Shown here: positions 5,059-7,017 of the stretch, in pieces
How positions within the stretch are numbered: position 1 is the first letter of the stretch
Layout of the letters: every line of letters starts with the position of its first letter
DNA from: an uncultured Oscillospiraceae bacterium
Lineage (GTDB): Bacteria; Bacillota; Clostridia; Oscillospirales; Ruminococcaceae
Direction: 5' to 3'
DNA: 7,017 nucleotides
Assembly: GCA_950097605.1 (NCBI GenBank)
Contig: CATNEU010000077.1
Coordinates: 1-7,017 of the forward strand
The notes under the pieces: generated by a model
Told to the model about the DNA's origin: nothing
What the model saw: only the letters and a program-made list of their open reading frames with translations
Database searches by the model: none
Made by a program: the position numbers and the translations under genes

Positions 5059-6132
5059 CTATTTCACTTCAACGACCCAGCCGAACGGATCTTCAATCTT
5101 GCCCCACTGGATACCGGTCAAGGTATCGTAGAGCTTCTGGGAGAGCGCGCCGATCTTGCCGTCGTTGATATTCATGATCTTCTCGCCCCATTTGAGATGC
5201 CCGACAGGGGAAATGACCGCCGCAGTGCCGGTGCCGAAGACCTCTTTGAGCGTGCCGTTGTCATAGGCCTCGGCAACCTCGTCGATGGAGAGACGCCTCT
5301 CCACAACGGGAAGCCCCCAGGAACGCAGCATCTCGATGGTGGACATCCTTGTGATGCCCGGCAGGATGCTGCCGGTATCGAGCGACGGGGTGACGATCTC
5401 GTCCCCGATCTGGAAAAAGACGTTCATGGTGCCGACCTCTTCAATATACCTGCGCTCCACGCCGTCGAGCCAGAGCACCTGGGTATACTGTTTTTCCTTG
5501 GCTTCGGCCTGCGCTTTCAGGGAAGCCGCATAGTTGCCGCCTGTTTTGGCCATGCCGGTGCCGCCCTTGACGGTGCGCACATAGTTGGTTTCCACATAAA
5601 TCTTCACCGGGTCGAGCCCCTCGGGATAGTACGGGCCGACCGGGGAAAGAATGATCATAAACAGGTATTCGCTTGCCGGGCGCACACCGAGATGCGGGCC
5701 GGTTGCAATGACAAACGGCCGGATATACAGCGAGGTATCCTTGGCGTGCGGTATCCAGTCCTTTTCGATGCGCACGAGTTCCTCGAGCGCTTCGAGCGCG
5801 AGCGCTTCATCCACCTGCGGGATGCAAACACGGTCGTTCGAGCGGTTGAGGCGTTTGAAGTTCTCCTGCGGCCTAAACAGCAGGACCCTGCCATCCTCGG
5901 CGCGGTAGGCCTTCATACCCTCGAAGACCTCCTGCCCATAGTGCAGGATCATCGCCGCCGGATCGAGGGAAATCGGTCCGTATGGAACGATGCGCGGGTC
6001 GTGCCAGCCCTGCCCCTCGGTGTAGTTCATAATAAACATGTGGTCGGTAAAGAGGTCTCCAAAGCTCAGCTTGGACTCGTCTGCGGGCTTCTCTTTCAGG
6101 TTGGCAGACAATTCGATTTTGATGTTAGCCAT
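5059..6132 (-). CDS. ilvE: Branched-chain-amino-acid aminotransferase
   Basis: This PLP enzyme catalyses the last step of valine, leucine and isoleucine synthesis, or the first step of their breakdown, using 2-oxoglutarate/glutamate. It is cytoplasmic. The 357-residue product matches the larger, eukaryote-like BCAT group: YGQEVFEGMKAYR (65-77) near the start, then R139 in LYIRPF. The PLP lysine is K196 in GTGMAKTGGNYAASL, EEVGTMNVFF follows (231-240), and GSILPGITR and FGTGTAAVISPVG complete the cofactor site. The redox CxxC of mammalian enzymes is absent. ATG 6132 has AAAGGA 8 nt upstream (6141-6146). ATG 6138 is too close to that site, and GTG 6156 lies upstream of it. Own promoter and no other biosynthetic gene beside it, so it is not part of an ilv operon here. 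The frame stays open for 58 codons after the TAG stop. Confidence 0.96.
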   Translation of the reverse strand: MANIKIELSANLKEKPADESKLSFGDLFTDHMFIMNYTEGQGWHDPRIVPYGPISLDPAAMILHYGQEVFEGMKAYRAEDGRVLLFRPQENFKRLNRSNDRVCIPQVDEALALEALEELVRIEKDWIPHAKDTSLYIRPFVIATGPHLGVRPASEYLFMIILSPVGPYYPEGLDPVKIYVETNYVRTVKGGTGMAKTGGNYAASLKAQAEAKEKQYTQVLWLDGVERRYIEEVGTMNVFFQIGDEIVTPSLDTGSILPGITRMSTIEMLRSWGLPVVERRLSIDEVAEAYDNGTLKEVFGTGTAAVISPVGHLKWGEKIMNINDGKIGALSQKLYDTLTGIQWGKIEDPFGWVVEVK

Positions 6133-6140
6133 TTCCATTG

Positions 6141-6146
6141 TCCTTT
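6141..6146 (-). promoter_or_regulatory. Ribosome binding site that sets the ilvE start
   Basis: AAAGGA on the minus strand, 8 nt before ATG 6132 and only 2 nt before ATG 6138. It favours the protein beginning MANIKIE. Confidence 0.65.
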
Positions 6147-6176
6147 CTGTTCTCACCGTAAATTGATATACTTAAA

Positions 6177-6204
6177 ATTATAGCACATCTCGCAGACTTT
6201 TCAA
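6177..6204 (-). promoter_or_regulatory. Promoter of ilvE with extended -10
   Basis: On the minus strand TTGAAA (6199-6204) and a perfect TATAAT (6177-6182) are 16 nt apart, with TG one base upstream of the -10 (TGCTATAAT). The predicted start is near 6170 and the leader is about 38 nt, too short for a T-box or leader-peptide attenuator. Confidence 0.7.
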
Positions 6205-6208
6205 CAGC

Positions 6209-6256
6209 AAAAAGCGCCATTCCCGCCCAGTCCCGCGGCATACAGGAAAAATGCGC
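6209..6256 (-). terminator. Probable terminator of the acyltransferase-like gene
   Basis: On the minus strand GCGC-ATTTTTCC (6245-6256) can pair imperfectly with GGGAATGGCGC (6214-6224) over a 20-nt loop, and TTTTTG follows (6209-6213). It begins about 15 nt after the stop codon and directly precedes the ilvE -35 box. The stem has bulges, so this is a moderate call. Confidence 0.4.
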
Positions 6257-6271
6257 CGCCTGCCTTCCGCG

Positions 6272-7017
6272 TCAGCTTGGCCGCGCCGCACGCCGCCTTC
6301 CCAGCAAAAAGGGAAGCTTTCCCGCTATCAGGACGCTGACCGGTATGAGCAGGCCGCAGGCCAGCGCGGCAACGCCCAGCCAGTACAACGCATAGAATAC
6401 CGGGCCTTCGGGCAGAGGCAGCAGCCGGGCAGCCATCCAGCTGACCAGCGGCAGCGCCAGGGATTGGTGCAGCGCATAAAACACGATGCTGTTCCTGCCA
6501 ATCGAACAGAGCAATTTTGCGCCGCGCAGCAGCTTTGCGGCAATCACAGCCGCACCGATTCCCGACAGCGCCGCAATCCAAAACAGCGGATACAAACCGG
6601 TCTCCCCTTGATACAGGTCCACCTGCCGCCCGGTCCATGCAAAGTGCAGCGCGCCGCAGGACAGATTAACCGCCAGCAGAGCCAACGCTGTTGCCGGACG
6701 CGCCAATTTGCGCAGCCGTGCCGCACAGGTGCGCGCGAGATATCCCACGCCGAGCAGGGCTGCACAGGTGCCGCTCACATCGGCTCCCCAGGGCAGCACC
6801 GGACCTGCAAGCGCGCTGTAAACGCCGCCCGCAAGCGACGCGGCCAGAAACAGCGCCGCCGCCCCTTTTGCACTGCCCCGCGCCAAACGCAAAAGCCCAT
6901 AGAACAACAGCTCGCTGACAAACAGGCAGGGCAAAAACCAAAGCCCCGCGCTCCAGGCGGTTCCGCGCAGCGAAACGGCAATGCCGCCAAACAGCTCCAG
7001 CGGATTGCCTGTCCCGC
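6272..7017 (-). CDS. Acyltransferase-3 family membrane protein, C-terminal part; start beyond the right edge
   Basis: The frame is open to the right edge and ends at TGA 6272-6274, leaving 247 residues of what is usually a protein of about 330-400. The visible part is very hydrophobic, with roughly six to seven membrane segments. Two features point to the OafA/acyltransferase-3 type: GLWFLPCLFVSELLFYGL near residues 24-41, and LCSIGRNSIVFYALHQSL near 168-185, where GRNS and a following H are typical. Such enzymes transfer acetyl or other acyl groups to cell-surface polysaccharides or other envelope molecules; the substrate here is unknown. The catalytic histidine expected near the N-terminus lies outside the window. 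The gene is richer in G+C than its neighbours. It ends in RRRAARPS, a basic cytoplasmic tail. Its link to ilvE is probably only positional, because ilvE has its own promoter. Confidence 0.8.
   Translation of the reverse strand, partial: GTGNPLELFGGIAVSLRGTAWSAGLWFLPCLFVSELLFYGLLRLARGSAKGAAALFLAASLAGGVYSALAGPVLPWGADVSGTCAALLGVGYLARTCAARLRKLARPATALALLAVNLSCGALHFAWTGRQVDLYQGETGLYPLFWIAALSGIGAAVIAAKLLRGAKLLCSIGRNSIVFYALHQSLALPLVSWMAARLLPLPEGPVFYALYWLGVAALACGLLIPVSVLIAGKLPFLLGRRRAARPS

Noticed and set aside
4921..6183. A 420-codon open frame on the plus strand
   Set aside because: It is fully antisense to ilvE, whose motifs are complete. The long frame follows from strong G/C bias at third codon positions, and its translation shows no recognisable domain.
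6201..6638. Alternative minus-strand frame of 145 codons
   Set aside because: Overlaps the end of the acyltransferase-like gene in another frame; the translation is Ala/Gly/Arg/Cys-rich without membrane pattern.

Overview
The window comes from a low-G+C-phylum (Bacillota/Firmicutes) genome that is itself fairly G+C-rich, most likely a gut-type Clostridia of the Oscillospirales/Ruminococcaceae kind. This inference rests on the clostridial type of LuxS, strong AGGAGG-type ribosome binding sites, TTGNNN/TATAAT promoters, a lipoprotein solute-binding protein, and a membrane-anchored protein resembling the G5/M23 cell-wall peptidases of that group. No sequence search was possible, so the taxon is an inference. 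There is no sign of an integrated element, CRISPR array, tRNA or rRNA.

All recognisable genes lie on the minus strand and are read from right to left. In transcription order they are: (1) the C-terminal two thirds or so of an acyltransferase-3-type membrane protein (7017-6272, start outside the window); (2) a branched-chain aminotransferase, ilvE (6132-5059), with its own extended -10 promoter; (3) a possible 45-49 residue cysteine-rich small ORF (about 5031-4882) ending 2 nt before (4) an RluA-family pseudouridine synthase that starts at TTG (4879-3986); (5) a promoter and about 115 nt of structured leader, then a three-gene polar amino acid ABC importer: lipoprotein binding protein (3799-3026), permease (2914-2204) and ATPase (2217-1495, overlapping the permease by 14 nt). 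The importer ends at a perfect 17-bp hairpin terminator. (6) luxS (1330-848) follows, with a promoter that uses the terminator's T-tract as its -35 region; (7) last is the N-terminal part of a membrane-anchored, probably cell-wall-acting protein (702-1, continuing past the left edge).

Functionally this is mostly housekeeping: amino acid uptake, branched-chain amino acid metabolism, RNA modification, the activated-methyl cycle (LuxS, with AI-2 as by-product) and envelope functions. No new defence or mobile system is visible. The points most worth a second look are the unannotated Cys-rich ORF between ilvE and rluA (it is in frame with the ilvE TAG stop and carries a 16-bp perfect palindrome), the compact terminator/promoter/palindrome unit before luxS, the leader of the binding protein with competing pairings, and a hairpin between binding-protein and permease genes that could set unequal expression.
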